From contig JANQGQ010000018.1 in the NCBI GenBank assembly GCA_028277185.1, positions 248,001-312,000 of the forward strand: a stretch of DNA of 64,000 bases. The letters run 5' to 3'. Below, in pieces: positions 26,420 through 35,240 of the stretch (the first letter of the stretch is position 1; every line of letters begins with the position of its first letter). The translations under genes and the position numbers were made by a program. Source of the DNA: Woeseiaceae bacterium (GTDB lineage Bacteria; Pseudomonadota; Gammaproteobacteria; Steroidobacterales; Woeseiaceae). The notes under the pieces are model-generated. The model was given only the letters and a program-made list of their open reading frames with translations. It did not search any database and was not told the DNA's origin.

Positions 26420-27289
26420 ATGCTTCGCGGCAGGCTGGGACTGGAGACAGCGCGCGTTGCCCACGCAGACCGACACGGCATCATACTGCTGGATCGCGGC
26501 AACCTCGTGGTGGAGGACGGTTGTCTTCGGTTCTCCACGGCCGGTGGCTCGCTGGAACCGGGTGACTATCAGATACCCCATCAGACGTTGAGCGCAATTC
26601 TGCTTGGCCCCGGTAGCACAGTCAGTCACGACGCGTTGCGCCTGCTCGCACGGCACGGTACGGGACTTGCCGCAGTTGGAACGGACGGCGTGCGATGCTA
26701 CACGGCACCGCCACTCGGTCCGGACCGATCCGACTGGGCCAGACAGCAGGCGCGACTTTGGTCGGACGAGAAGCAACGACTACAGATTGCCCGACAGATG
26801 TACGCCTGGCGCCTCGGCGAGGTGCTTCCGCACCGGAGCATCGAGGTATTGCGGGGCATAGAAGGCAGCCGCATGAAGGAATCCTATCGGCTTGTCGCTC
26901 GCCGCTTCGATGTAGGATGGCATGGCCGACGTTATGACCGGCAGAACCCCGATGCAACAGACCCACCAAATCAGGCCATCAACCACGCCGCTACCGCCGT
27001 GGAGTCGGCCGCCGCAATTGCTGTTGCCTGCACGTCGACACTGCCACAACTGGGGTTCATCCACGAGGATTCCGATCAGAGTTTCGTTCTGGACATAGCA
27101 GACCTATACCGAACGTCTGTGACGCTACCCATTGCATTCGCGTCAGCCAAGGAACTGAAAACGAATCACGGAGATACCTTAGATCGGATCGTGCGGCGCC
27201 GAGCCAGCCGGGCATTTCGTAAGGAAAAGCTCATCCCGAAAATGATCGATCGAATCAAGGAGCTCTTTAGAAAGCCGGAACAACTGTGA
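26420..27289 (+). CDS. cas1: adaptation integrase Cas1e
   Basis: Type I-E Cas1 (289 aa), the metal-dependent integrase for new spacers. The catalytic set is visible: Glu in RGIEGSRMKESY, His in LGFIHEDSDQSF and the following Asp pair in VLDIADLYR. It begins 4 nt after cas6e and overlaps cas2 by 4 nt. All active-site residues are present, so the adaptation module looks functional. Confidence 0.96.
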   Translation: MLRGRLGLETARVAHADRHGIILLDRGNLVVEDGCLRFSTAGGSLEPGDYQIPHQTLSAILLGPGSTVSHDALRLLARHGTGLAAVGTDGVRCYTAPPLGPDRSDWARQQARLWSDEKQRLQIARQMYAWRLGEVLPHRSIEVLRGIEGSRMKESYRLVARRFDVGWHGRRYDRQNPDATDPPNQAINHAATAVESAAAIAVACTSTLPQLGFIHEDSDQSFVLDIADLYRTSVTLPIAFASAKELKTNHGDTLDRIVRRRASRAFRKEKLIPKMIDRIKELFRKPEQL

Positions 27290-27609
27290 GTCTGACCGTC
27301 GTAATCACCAGAGATGTTCAGAACCGCTACCGCGGATTTCTCGGTTCGGTCATGCTGGAGGTTAGTGCCGGGGTCTACATCAGCCCCCGGCTGAACGCAG
27401 GTGTAAGAAATCGGATATGGAACGTGATGTCGGACTGGCACGGACACCTTCAGCGCGGCGCGATCATCATGAGTTGGAGCTCGCCCGAAGAACCCGGCGG
27501 AGTCGGACTCAGAATTCTGGGAGAGCCGCCCAAGACTTTGTCGATAGTGGATGGAGTGCTCCTTGTACGCCGCATTGCGGAATCATCCGATAGCTCTTTA
27601 ACAAATTGA
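27286..27609 (+). CDS. cas2: adaptation subunit Cas2e
   Basis: Cas2e (107 aa) bridges two Cas1 dimers. The typical pattern is LTVVITRDVQNRYRGFLGSVMLEVSAGVYI, then NRIWNVMSDW and GAIIMSWSS. GTG start at 27286 overlaps the cas1 stop. The last codons of the gene overlap a boxA antiterminator sequence that belongs to the CRISPR leader. Confidence 0.95.
   Translation: MSLTVVITRDVQNRYRGFLGSVMLEVSAGVYISPRLNAGVRNRIWNVMSDWHGHLQRGAIIMSWSSPEEPGGVGLRILGEPPKTLSIVDGVLLVRRIAESSDSSLTN
27593..27604 (+). promoter_or_regulatory. boxA antitermination element of the CRISPR leader
   Basis: The sequence GCTCTTTAACAA is identical to the core of the boxA of bacterial rRNA operons, bound in RNA by NusB/S10. It overlaps the last codons of cas2 and lies 40 nt before the first repeat. 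BoxA elements in CRISPR leaders are known to protect long untranslated array transcripts from Rho. Confidence 0.8.
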
Positions 27610-27617
27610 TTTTTAAA

Positions 27618-27643
27618 CCTAGATCAGCAGGTTAAGATCTAGG
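27618..27643 (+). promoter_or_regulatory. leader inverted repeat with IHF-like core
   Basis: CCTAGATC (27618-27625) and GATCTAGG (27636-27643) form a perfect 8-bp inverted repeat whose right arm ends exactly at the first repeat. The segment 27622-27634 (GATCAGCAGGTTA) is close to the IHF consensus WATCAA-N4-TTR, with two departures. IHF bends the leader during type I-E spacer integration, so this is probably the integration-directing element. Confidence 0.6.
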
Positions 27644-29685
27644 GTCTGCCCCGCCTGCGCGGGGATGGCCCCTGAGCAAAAGCTGCGCGATATTGCTGAG
27701 CAGAGTCTGCCCCGCCTGCGCGGGGATGGCCCCTACATCGCCGAACTCGAGCAGCTAACCGGAGAGTCTGCCCCGCCTGCGCGGGGATGGCCCCGGCTTG
27801 GGAGACGTCAGATCAATTCGCTCGTTGTCTGCCCCGCCTGCGCGGGGATGGCCCCCAGATAATGTATGGCTCTCCGAAGTTCCAGGAGTCTGCCCCGCCT
27901 GCGCGGGGATGGCCCCGCGCCACCACGTATCGGTGACGGGCGCCTCGAGTCTGCCCCGCCTGCGCGGGGATGGCCCCTCGTACGTGTCCTAACGAGGGCA
28001 TCGTAGTGTGTCTGCCCCGCCTGCGCGGGGATGGCCCCGACCGCCGGCATTGTCGGTCTCGGCCGCGGCGGTCTGCCCCGCCTGCGCGGGGATGGCCCCG
28101 AATCTGGCGGCCGGGCTGGTGCAGGCTTTCGGTCTGCCCCGCCTGCGCGGGGATGGCCCCGTAAATGTGCCGGCCGTTATAGATCCTGACCTGTCTGCCC
28201 CGCCTGCGCGGGGATGGCCCCGCGATACCAATTGCGGAAATTCCCGACAGCTCGTCTGCCCCGCCTGCGCGGGGATGGCCCCGTAAGCACGGTGTTACTG
28301 GTATTCGTATCGTCGTCTGCCCCGCCTGCGCGGGGATGGCCCGTCATAGAGGCGCAGGTTGTTGATGCGAACGCTGTCTGCCCCGCCTGCGCGGGGATGG
28401 CCCCAGCTCTTCTTCAACGAAGTACGGATTACTACTGTCTGCCCCGCCTGCGCGGGGATGGCCCCTGGCTGTTCAGTCCCGCATCAAGCCAAGCTACGTC
28501 TGCCCCGCCTGCGCGGGGATGGCCCCATCGATTCTCAGAAGCCCGAGCGTGTTGGTGTGTCTGCCCCGCCTGCGCGGGGATGGCCCCTTGACCTCACTCG
28601 ATGCGTTCTCCTTTTGAAAGTCTGCCCCGCCTGCGCGGGGATGGCCCCGATCTCTACCTCGATCTTCGCCTTGTGCGATCGTCTGCCCCGCCTGCGCGGG
28701 GATGGCCCCACTGGCCCACCGCTCGCGTCGCTGAATTCGCAGTCTGCCCCGCCTGCGCGGGGATGGCCCCGAATCGGTGTTCGCATCGTTGACGATGAAA
28801 AAGTCTGCCCCGCCCGCGCGGGGATGGCCCCTGCTGCAGCTGGCCCGTGTCCTGCTTCGAGACGTCTGCCCCGCCCGCGCGGGGATGGCCCCTTGGCGGG
28901 GGCGCAAGGCTCCGGACGAAACTGGTCTGCCCCGCCCGCGCGGGGATGGCCCCCTAGGCTCACCGCACCCTGATCATCTATCAACGTCTGCCCCGCCCGC
29001 GCGGGGATGGCCCCGTGTTAGGCAGCTGGGGATATGCTGCGCATATGTCTGCCCCGCCCGCGCGGGGATGGCCCGCCTTCCAGGTCGTCAAACTCCCGCA
29101 CGATACGGTCTGCCCCGCCCGCGCGGGGATGGCCCCGGGACAAGCTGGCCGCCCTGGCGCGGCGTGACGTCTGCCCCGCCCGCGCGGGGATGGCCCCGTC
29201 TTGTGATTCTCCAGACTGGAGTTTTCGTAGTCTGCCCCGCCCGCGCGGGGATGGCCCCATCATCAACCGCAAATCCTCCTGCGGCATCGAGTCTGCCCCG
29301 CCTGCGCTGGGATGGTCCCACGTTCCTGAATCCGGACGCGGTCAAGTACACGTTTGCCCCGCCTGCGCGGGGATGGTCCCGATGCGACGACCGGGCAAGT
29401 GGTGCTGGGGCAGTCTGCCCCGCCTGCGCGGGGATGGTCCCGGCCAGTTAAACGGCGGGCCGTTCTGCTTGACGTCTGCCCCGCCTACGCAGGGATGGTC
29501 CCGTGTAGAACTCGGCGGCGTGATCGGCAAGCGTGTCTGCCCCGTCTGCGTGGGTAGGGTCACAGCTACCGCTTAGCAATTCGAGGTAGCTCGTAGTCTG
29601 CCCCGCCCGCACGGGGATGGTCCTCCTTCACAACACCTTTCCCGACAGGGCAAGAAGTCTACCCCGCCTGCGTGGGGATCGTTGC
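27644..29685 (+). CRISPR. type I-E CRISPR array, 34 repeats, 33 spacers
   Basis: Repeats are 29 nt and begin every 61 bp without exception from 27644 to 29657, so all 33 spacers are 32 nt. Each repeat starts GTCTG, folds a CCCCGC/GCGGGG hairpin over a four-base loop and ends ATGGCCCC, the predicted crRNA 5' handle. Repeats 1-19 have loop CTGC, repeats 20-27 loop CCGC, and repeats 28-34 mostly end GGTCCC with growing decay; the last ends ATCGTTGC. Repeats 12 and 24 end in G. The leader is on the left, next to cas2, so the right end is the oldest. No intact cas gene lies beyond it. Confidence 0.99.
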
Positions 29686-29831
29686 AATCCGGCCAGTCAG
29701 CGCACTGAGTTCGCTTGACCGGCCACCGCGGTAGGTTACAAAACTACACATTGACCCTTCATTCGCAAATTGTTTGGGTTCTGGCTGCCGGATAGGCTCG
29801 ATGTGTTCGTTCAATTGCGCAAGGAGGTTTC
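29686..29831. other. trailer between array and HNH gene
   Basis: 146 bp with no open frame of note. It begins with degenerate sequence after the last repeat, contains AT-rich stretches near 29735-29775 that may hold the promoter of the next gene, and ends in the strong ribosome-binding site AAGGAGG. Confidence 0.5.
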
Positions 29832-31169
29832 ATGGCTGCCACCAATCTCGATCGTAGGCACCATCTGGCCATTGACGAACTTGATCGGAGGATCGTCGGG
29901 CTGGCCGCGCACATCAATGCCGGTACCTACGAGCTACTACTGCTGATCCGCGAGTTCGACGAGCGCGCCGGCTGGCTGAAGTGGGGTCTGTCTAGCTGTG
30001 CCGAGTGGCTCCACTGGCGCTGCGACCTCAGCATGAGCGCCGCCCGCGAAAAAGTACGTGTGGCTCACGCTCTCAAAACGTTGCCCGGCATCTCGGCGGC
30101 CTTTGCCGGCGGCAGCCTGTCGTACACGAAGGTACGGGCGTTGACACGGGTGGCACGAACCAATAACGAAGCGGATCTGCTGGCCTTCGCCGAGCAGACA
30201 ACCGCGGCTCAAGTCGACGAACGCTGCCGGGAGCTGCGCTGCGGCACGCCGACCTCGGTCGCTGACGCCAACCGGGCGCACGCAAGCCGCTCGCTGCGGG
30301 TGTTCCGCGACCCGTCCCGCGGCACGATGACGATTACCGTGGAGCTACCGTTCGAAACGGGTGCGTTAGTAGAGAAGGCGCTGGACCGCGCTCGCGACAC
30401 CGCCGCCGCCGAGGCGCCCGAGCTGATGGACGAATCCTGGTCGGCCCGGCAGGCGGATGCCCTCATCGCCATGACCAAGGCCTATTTGTCCGGCCGTACT
30501 GCGTCGTCTGGTTCTGCGGAAAACTACCAGGTGATGGTGCACGTGGATCAGTCGGCGTTGGCAAACGGCCAAGGCCGAGCCGGCCTGCCGATCGAATCGG
30601 TGAAGCGGCTGTGCTGCGACGGCGAGCTGGTGGCTATCGTCGAGGACGAGCATGGGGAGCCGCTGAGCATCGGCCGGAAATCCCGCGCGGTACCGACGGC
30701 GATCAAGCGGGCGCTGAAGGCGCGGGATCGGGGCTGCGTGTTTCCGGGCTGCGGGAACACGCGCTTCGTGGATGCGCATCACGTCGAGCACTGGTCTGCC
30801 GGCGGCGAGACCAGCCTCGATAACCTCGTGCTCCTGTGCTCACGCCACCATCGCTTAGTGCATGAGGGTGGATTCCGGATCGAGCGCGACTATCGGAACC
30901 GCTGGTTCTTCAAACGACCGGATGGTCGCGCGGTACCGGCTTGCGGGTATCGGCCCGAAGACAGGGTTGACGATGACATAGCTGGTCTTTCCGCGGCGCT
31001 CAGAAATCCCTCCGCGGAGGGATCCTCAGGAACGGGCTGGCCGATCACGTCACAGCCCGAGCACGTCTCGCCCTTGGCGAAACACGATGTCTACCGGGAT
31101 GCCGGCTTCAGTCAAGCGGGCGAGATCGCGCGCGAGCTGCTCACCGATCATGCCCCTCGTCGCCGTTAG
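29832..31169 (+). CDS. DUF222/13E12-family HNH endonuclease
   Basis: A 445-aa protein of the 13E12 repeat family. The N-terminal 300 residues are a DUF222 helical domain (FDERAGWLKWGLSSCAEWL, LSMSAAREKVRVA, SLSYTKVRALTRVA). The C-terminal part is an HNH nuclease: GCVFPGCGNTRFVDAHHVEHW, DNLVLLCSRHHRLVHEGGF with both zinc-knuckle cysteines and the His pair. Members are often multi-copy and mobile. AAGGAGG precedes the ATG. The last 40 residues are encoded antisense to the end of the M49-like gene, suggesting loss of an earlier stop. Confidence 0.88.
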   Translation: MAATNLDRRHHLAIDELDRRIVGLAAHINAGTYELLLLIREFDERAGWLKWGLSSCAEWLHWRCDLSMSAAREKVRVAHALKTLPGISAAFAGGSLSYTKVRALTRVARTNNEADLLAFAEQTTAAQVDERCRELRCGTPTSVADANRAHASRSLRVFRDPSRGTMTITVELPFETGALVEKALDRARDTAAAEAPELMDESWSARQADALIAMTKAYLSGRTASSGSAENYQVMVHVDQSALANGQGRAGLPIESVKRLCCDGELVAIVEDEHGEPLSIGRKSRAVPTAIKRALKARDRGCVFPGCGNTRFVDAHHVEHWSAGGETSLDNLVLLCSRHHRLVHEGGFRIERDYRNRWFFKRPDGRAVPACGYRPEDRVDDDIAGLSAALRNPSAEGSSGTGWPITSQPEHVSPLAKHDVYRDAGFSQAGEIARELLTDHAPRRR

Positions 31170-32705
31170 CTCCGCGGCACCGTCGTAATCGCCGTTCGCC
31201 TGTAGCGTCAGCAGCAGACGCGACAGTGACGTCATTGCCGACTGCATGCCGTCGAAATCGACGCGGTAGTGTCCCGTGTCGGCGTCGCGCACAAATGCGT
31301 CGTTCTCCACGAAGTAGTTGAAGCAGATCATGTTCGCCTTGCCGTGAGCGCTGCCTGCGCCGAAACGAACTGAGCGGAAAACACTGGCCATGAAGGTCAC
31401 GTAGTAGTCCATGAGGCTCACGTCACCCAGCTCGCCGCGCTCGTGCAGTTCGGTGATCATGTACAAACCCAGAACGTCGGCTTTGCCCTCTTCCATGCTC
31501 GAAGCGACGTCCCTGAGCGCCTGACGCACGGTGCCGCGGTTGTTGATCGTGTTCCTGACGCCGAGTCCGTGCGCGACTTCGTGAAACATCGTATTCCCGA
31601 AGAACGCATCGAAAGTCACGTGCTGCCGCTGCTCTTCGGCGACGAGTTCGCCGGCGATCGGCACGAGAATCTGTTCGAACTTAGCCTGCATCGCGTTTTT
31701 TAACTGCAGCCGGCGCGTGCCCTTCGTGAGCTGCACCTCCTCGTCGTTCGGCAGATTGATGGCGATAGTCTTCGCCGCGGCATTGCTGTCCCCGGCATAG
31801 TAGACGGCATCGTAGGCATTGAGATCGGAATCGGTTCCGGGCGATTCGGCCTTGATCGCGTCGTCGACCGGCAAGCCTGCCTGCAGTTCGGGAAGAAACC
31901 CGGCGAAACGACTGAGGCGCTCGCTCCATTCGAGATCCTTGATCAATACGAAGGATTCGAACGCGGCGCGATAGCCGAACAGCCCGTCCTCGTAGGTCTC
32001 GATCGGGCCGAAAACGAGTTCTATGGGGTTGTTCCTGACATCCATCCAGTACATGTCGCTCGTCTGGTAGTCATCGCTGATGAGCGCCGCCGCACGCAGC
32101 TTGAGATAGGTGGCGAACTCCTGATCTTCTGCGTAGCCGGCGGCCTCGCGAAGGAGGTCCGCCGCTTCCGCAAGCTCTTCGGGGTAGGCCTGAGAGTAAG
32201 GCACGAGCACCAGCTCGCCGGCCTCGTTGCGACGGACGAGCGAATACAGGCCCGTCTTGCCCGGCAGGTAAGCCGTCTCGAAGTCCTCGATCTCCATGTC
32301 GGGCGGATAGAAGTTGGCGCCCGGCGGCTTCGGTCCGACGCCGCTGAGGAACGGCCGGTTCCCGTCCAGCCGGTCCCAGGGACCATAGTTGATCTCGACG
32401 AACCGCCGCGTCTGCGGATCGTCGATCGCATCCAGGCGTTCGCGGTAGTCGTCCGCCCAGGCCTGACGCCAGAACAGATCGTCCATGATCGCCGAAGCGT
32501 CGATCAGAAGCCCCACCATCGTCTTCTGCCGTTCGCTCAGATGCGACAGATCGGCCGTCAATGTGAACTCGGCATAGACGTCGGGCCGAACCTCGGCCAT
32601 GCCGCTGTCGGTCTCGACGGCGGGCGGCGTTTCGCCCGTGCAGGCGACGAGGGAAAGGGCGGCGGTCAGGAGTAAGGGTATTGACGGTCGGCTGGCGTGC
32701 GGCAC
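31050..32705 (-). CDS. M49-like (dipeptidyl-peptidase III-related) zinc lipoprotein
   Basis: A 551-aa lipoprotein: signal peptide with lipobox SLVAC, then a globular metallopeptidase. The metal site is FHEVAHGLG (His-Glu-x-x-His) followed about 35 residues later by SSMEEGKADVLG supplying Glu ligands, and NNRGTVRQALRD between. The arrangement matches the M49-like Zn hydrolases of proteobacteria, although classical DPP III has one extra residue in the motif. GTG 32705 is chosen because AAGGAGG lies 4 nt upstream. It is probably periplasmic and acts on peptides. Its 3' end overlaps the HNH gene by 120 bp. Confidence 0.8.
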   Translation of the reverse strand: MPHASRPSIPLLLTAALSLVACTGETPPAVETDSGMAEVRPDVYAEFTLTADLSHLSERQKTMVGLLIDASAIMDDLFWRQAWADDYRERLDAIDDPQTRRFVEINYGPWDRLDGNRPFLSGVGPKPPGANFYPPDMEIEDFETAYLPGKTGLYSLVRRNEAGELVLVPYSQAYPEELAEAADLLREAAGYAEDQEFATYLKLRAAALISDDYQTSDMYWMDVRNNPIELVFGPIETYEDGLFGYRAAFESFVLIKDLEWSERLSRFAGFLPELQAGLPVDDAIKAESPGTDSDLNAYDAVYYAGDSNAAAKTIAINLPNDEEVQLTKGTRRLQLKNAMQAKFEQILVPIAGELVAEEQRQHVTFDAFFGNTMFHEVAHGLGVRNTINNRGTVRQALRDVASSMEEGKADVLGLYMITELHERGELGDVSLMDYYVTFMASVFRSVRFGAGSAHGKANMICFNYFVENDAFVRDADTGHYRVDFDGMQSAMTSLSRLLLTLQANGDYDGAAELTATRGMIGEQLARDLARLTEAGIPVDIVFRQGRDVLGL

Positions 32706-32784
32706 GTCGCCTCCTTTGGATCGTTACGAATCGTTGTCACCGGACGCGTGGATTATCGCACAGCGTATCGCGGGCTTAGCCTCG

Positions 32785-33594
32785 CTAGATGTCCACGAGT
32801 TCGACGTCCGCGGCCGTGAGCGCCGCACCCAGAAAGCGGCCGCCGACGCGCGCGAAGCGCTTTGCGCCGTCAGTCGCGAGCAGGCGCAGCTGGCCCGTCC
32901 CGTTGTCGCGGCAGAGATTCTGTCGATCGAGCGTATCGGCGACCACTTTCGCCGTCGTGACGGCGGAGTCGACGACGCTGACTCCCGGATCGAGACACGC
33001 GCGAATTGCGTCGACCAGCAGCGGAAAGTGGGTGCAGCCAAGGATCACCGAGTCCGGGTGGGACGCATCGGTATCGAGGTAGCGCCGGACGATCGACTCC
33101 GCGATCTCCCCGCCTGTCCAGCCCTCCTCGGCGAGTGCGACGAGCAGCTCGCAAGCCAGTTCCCGGACGCGCGCCGCCGGATCCAGCGCGGCAATCGCTT
33201 TGCGGTACGCGCCGAGGCGCACGGTGGCTTCGGTTGCCAGCACGAGATGCGAGCCCTCTGGCCGCGCGCTGGTCGCCGCCAATGCCCCGGGCTCGACGAC
33301 GCCGACCACCGGCAGGGGCGCCATGGCCCGGGAAAGCGCCTCCAGCGCCACCGCCGAGGCCGTATTGCAGGCGACCACGAGAAGTTTGACGTCCTCAGCC
33401 AGCAGGCGGCGCGTCGCCTGCTCGGCATAGCGCACTACGGATGCGGGGCTTTTGGTGCCGTACGGCAGGCGCGCCGTGTCGCCGAGGTAGACGAAGTCCT
33501 CGTCGGGAAGTCGGGTCCTAAGGGCCTTGAGAACGGTCAGGCCGCCGACGCCCGAGTCGAAGACGCCGATCGGGCGGGATGGGTCATCAATCAT
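32785..33594 (-). CDS. murI: glutamate racemase
   Basis: MurI (269 aa) makes D-glutamate for peptidoglycan. The two catalytic cysteines are visible: VACNTASA (about residue 74) and LGCTHFPLL (about 185), with the N-terminal IGVFDSGVGGLTVL and GDTARLPYGTKS substrate segments. Its ATG is 61 nt before the divergent gene. It lies upstream of the M49-like gene on the same strand. Confidence 0.96.
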   Translation of the reverse strand: MIDDPSRPIGVFDSGVGGLTVLKALRTRLPDEDFVYLGDTARLPYGTKSPASVVRYAEQATRRLLAEDVKLLVVACNTASAVALEALSRAMAPLPVVGVVEPGALAATSARPEGSHLVLATEATVRLGAYRKAIAALDPAARVRELACELLVALAEEGWTGGEIAESIVRRYLDTDASHPDSVILGCTHFPLLVDAIRACLDPGVSVVDSAVTTAKVVADTLDRQNLCRDNGTGQLRLLATDGAKRFARVGGRFLGAALTAADVELVDI

Positions 33595-33685
33595 CGGCGC
33601 ATTGTGCCCAGGCCATCCCGGCGACGCACCCCTTCCGCTGATGCGGGAGGTATGATTGCGGCAACGTCAGGAGGAGTTCGTCGAT

Positions 33686-34738
33686 TTGCAGCGCATACTG
33701 TTCGCAACGCTGGCCGCCTTCCTGGCGTTTCTGCTTGCCGGCCTCTTTGTACCGCGTTTCGCCCGCGTCGAGCTTTCGGTCGAAGTGGATGCGCCCCCGT
33801 CGGTGGTTTTCGCGCAAGCCGAAGACCTTCGGCGGCTGGAGCGCTGGGCCGCGCTCTACGTAGACGATCCGGACATCCGCGTCAGCCGCTCCTCTCCGCC
33901 GCTCGGCGTCGGCGCGACGCTCGAGTGGGACGGCCCGCTGGCGGGCAGCGGCGTGCTCGAAATCGCCGAGAGCGACGCTCACGAATACGTCGCTTACCGG
34001 CTGAACCCCGGCGAACCTGGAGAAGCCGTTAGCTGGCTGGAACTCGAGCGCACGGCTGTCGGAACACGGGTGGCTTACGGGTTCGAGCACGACTACGGCT
34101 TCAATCTCGTCGGCCGGTATTTCGGGCTGCTGTGGACGGGGGTCATCCGCCGCGATCTGGAACAGGGTCTCGGCCGGCTCAAAGCTGTCGTGGAAGCACT
34201 GCCCCGCACCGACTTCGCCGATCTCGCGGTGGAACGCGCCTACGTCGAGGCGGCCGATCTCGTCATTCGACCAACCGAGGCACCGCCCGACCCGCAAGCT
34301 ACGACCCGGGTGCTTGCCGAAAGCTACCTGGAAATCCTGAGCTTCATTGCAGCGAGAGAACTCCGGGAAGCCGGCCCGCCGATCGCGGTGCTGCGGGAGT
34401 TCGACAACGCCAGCCGCCGCCTCGACGCGGGCATCCCCGTCGACGGGGTCGGGGCGGACACGCCGGCGGCTGAAGGACCGATCAGACTCGGCCGGAGCTA
34501 CGAAGGCAGCGTGCTGCGGGCTCTGCATCGGGGACCGTACGCAAGCATCGCGGAGACCCACCGGATGATGGGTTCATACCTCCGCGCCTACGGTCTCGAA
34601 CGGAACGGCCCGGCCTGGGAAGTCTACCGCCGCGGAGCGGACGGGAGGCTGGACAATGGCGAGCCCGTCACCGAGATCGTCTATCCTGTTCGCCCGACGG
34701 CGCCTGCGGGCCGCGCTAACCGACCGATTTCACAATGA
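33686..34738 (+). CDS. membrane-anchored SRPBCC protein fused to GyrI-like domain
   Basis: A 350-aa protein with three parts. An N-terminal anchor (LFATLAAFLAFLLAGLFVP) is followed by an SRPBCC domain (VEVDAPPSVVFAQAEDLRRLERWAALY, residues about 25-165). The final 170 residues resemble the GyrI/AraC-effector fold (GSVLRALHRGPYASIAETHRMMGSYL, EVYRRG). Both folds bind small hydrophobic ligands. TTG 33686 is favoured because AGGAGG lies 11 nt upstream; a TTG at 33656 is also possible. The 3' end overlaps the convergent small gene by 23 nt. Confidence 0.7.
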   Translation: MQRILFATLAAFLAFLLAGLFVPRFARVELSVEVDAPPSVVFAQAEDLRRLERWAALYVDDPDIRVSRSSPPLGVGATLEWDGPLAGSGVLEIAESDAHEYVAYRLNPGEPGEAVSWLELERTAVGTRVAYGFEHDYGFNLVGRYFGLLWTGVIRRDLEQGLGRLKAVVEALPRTDFADLAVERAYVEAADLVIRPTEAPPDPQATTRVLAESYLEILSFIAARELREAGPPIAVLREFDNASRRLDAGIPVDGVGADTPAAEGPIRLGRSYEGSVLRALHRGPYASIAETHRMMGSYLRAYGLERNGPAWEVYRRGADGRLDNGEPVTEIVYPVRPTAPAGRANRPISQ

Positions 34739-35090
34739 ACGGTTCGGCCGCCTCGCCGCCAAGTGGAACGACTCCGCTTTGTCGTTCGTCACGCGCCGCA
34801 ACCACCTCCCGGTAGAGCGAGAGCAACGACGCCGCGCAGCGGCTGGCCTCATCGGAAGACATCTTGCGAACCGTCGCGCAGACGGCAGCTTCGCCGTTCA
34901 GCGGCGTCACACGGTGCAGACGTTCCCTCAAGGAGGCGAATGCAGCCTGAACCGGCTGCGGCATCTCGTCCTCGTCGAGATCGTCGAGATTGTCCCGGTA
35001 AGCAGCGATAAGTCGTTGTTTTATACTGCCGTCACCCGCCAATACCTCGAGGGCGGCGTAGAACCGATCGACGTGGTACTGCATGTCCAC
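34716..35090 (-). CDS. conserved hypothetical protein, helical
   Basis: A 124-aa, largely helical cytoplasmic protein with no signal or membrane segment. The first half (YHVDRFYAALEVLAGDGSI and QRLIAAYRDNLDDLDEDEMP) reads like a small conserved proteobacterial family, but I cannot name it. The start is ATG. It is separated by 150 bp from ileS, which lies on the same strand upstream in transcription order the other way, and converges with the GyrI-like gene. Confidence 0.6.
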   Translation of the reverse strand: MDMQYHVDRFYAALEVLAGDGSIKQRLIAAYRDNLDDLDEDEMPQPVQAAFASLRERLHRVTPLNGEAAVCATVRKMSSDEASRCAASLLSLYREVVAARDERQSGVVPLGGEAAEPFIVKSVG

Positions 35091-35240
35091 TCCAGCGCTT
35101 TTCGTTTTCTTAGGTGCCGCTACTTCTTGAGCCTCTCGAGCGGCTTGTTACGCTTTTGTTTTGACTACAGATCCTCCTTGATCTATCAGAGTCTTGCGCT
35201 CATTTCTTATAGCAAATCCTGGAAGCCCGATGCAACCGCT

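Noticed and set aside
27665..29576. Repetitive open frames inside the CRISPR array (peptides with repeated SAPPARGWP or CPACAGMAP)
   Set aside because: Simple translation of 61-bp repeat units; no start signals and no coding meaning.
33461..33469. 9-base match of the mini-CRISPR guide seed (TACGGCAGG) inside murI
   Set aside because: A 9-mer is expected about once by chance in a window of this size, pairing ends after 9 bases and the site is inside a coding region without promoter.
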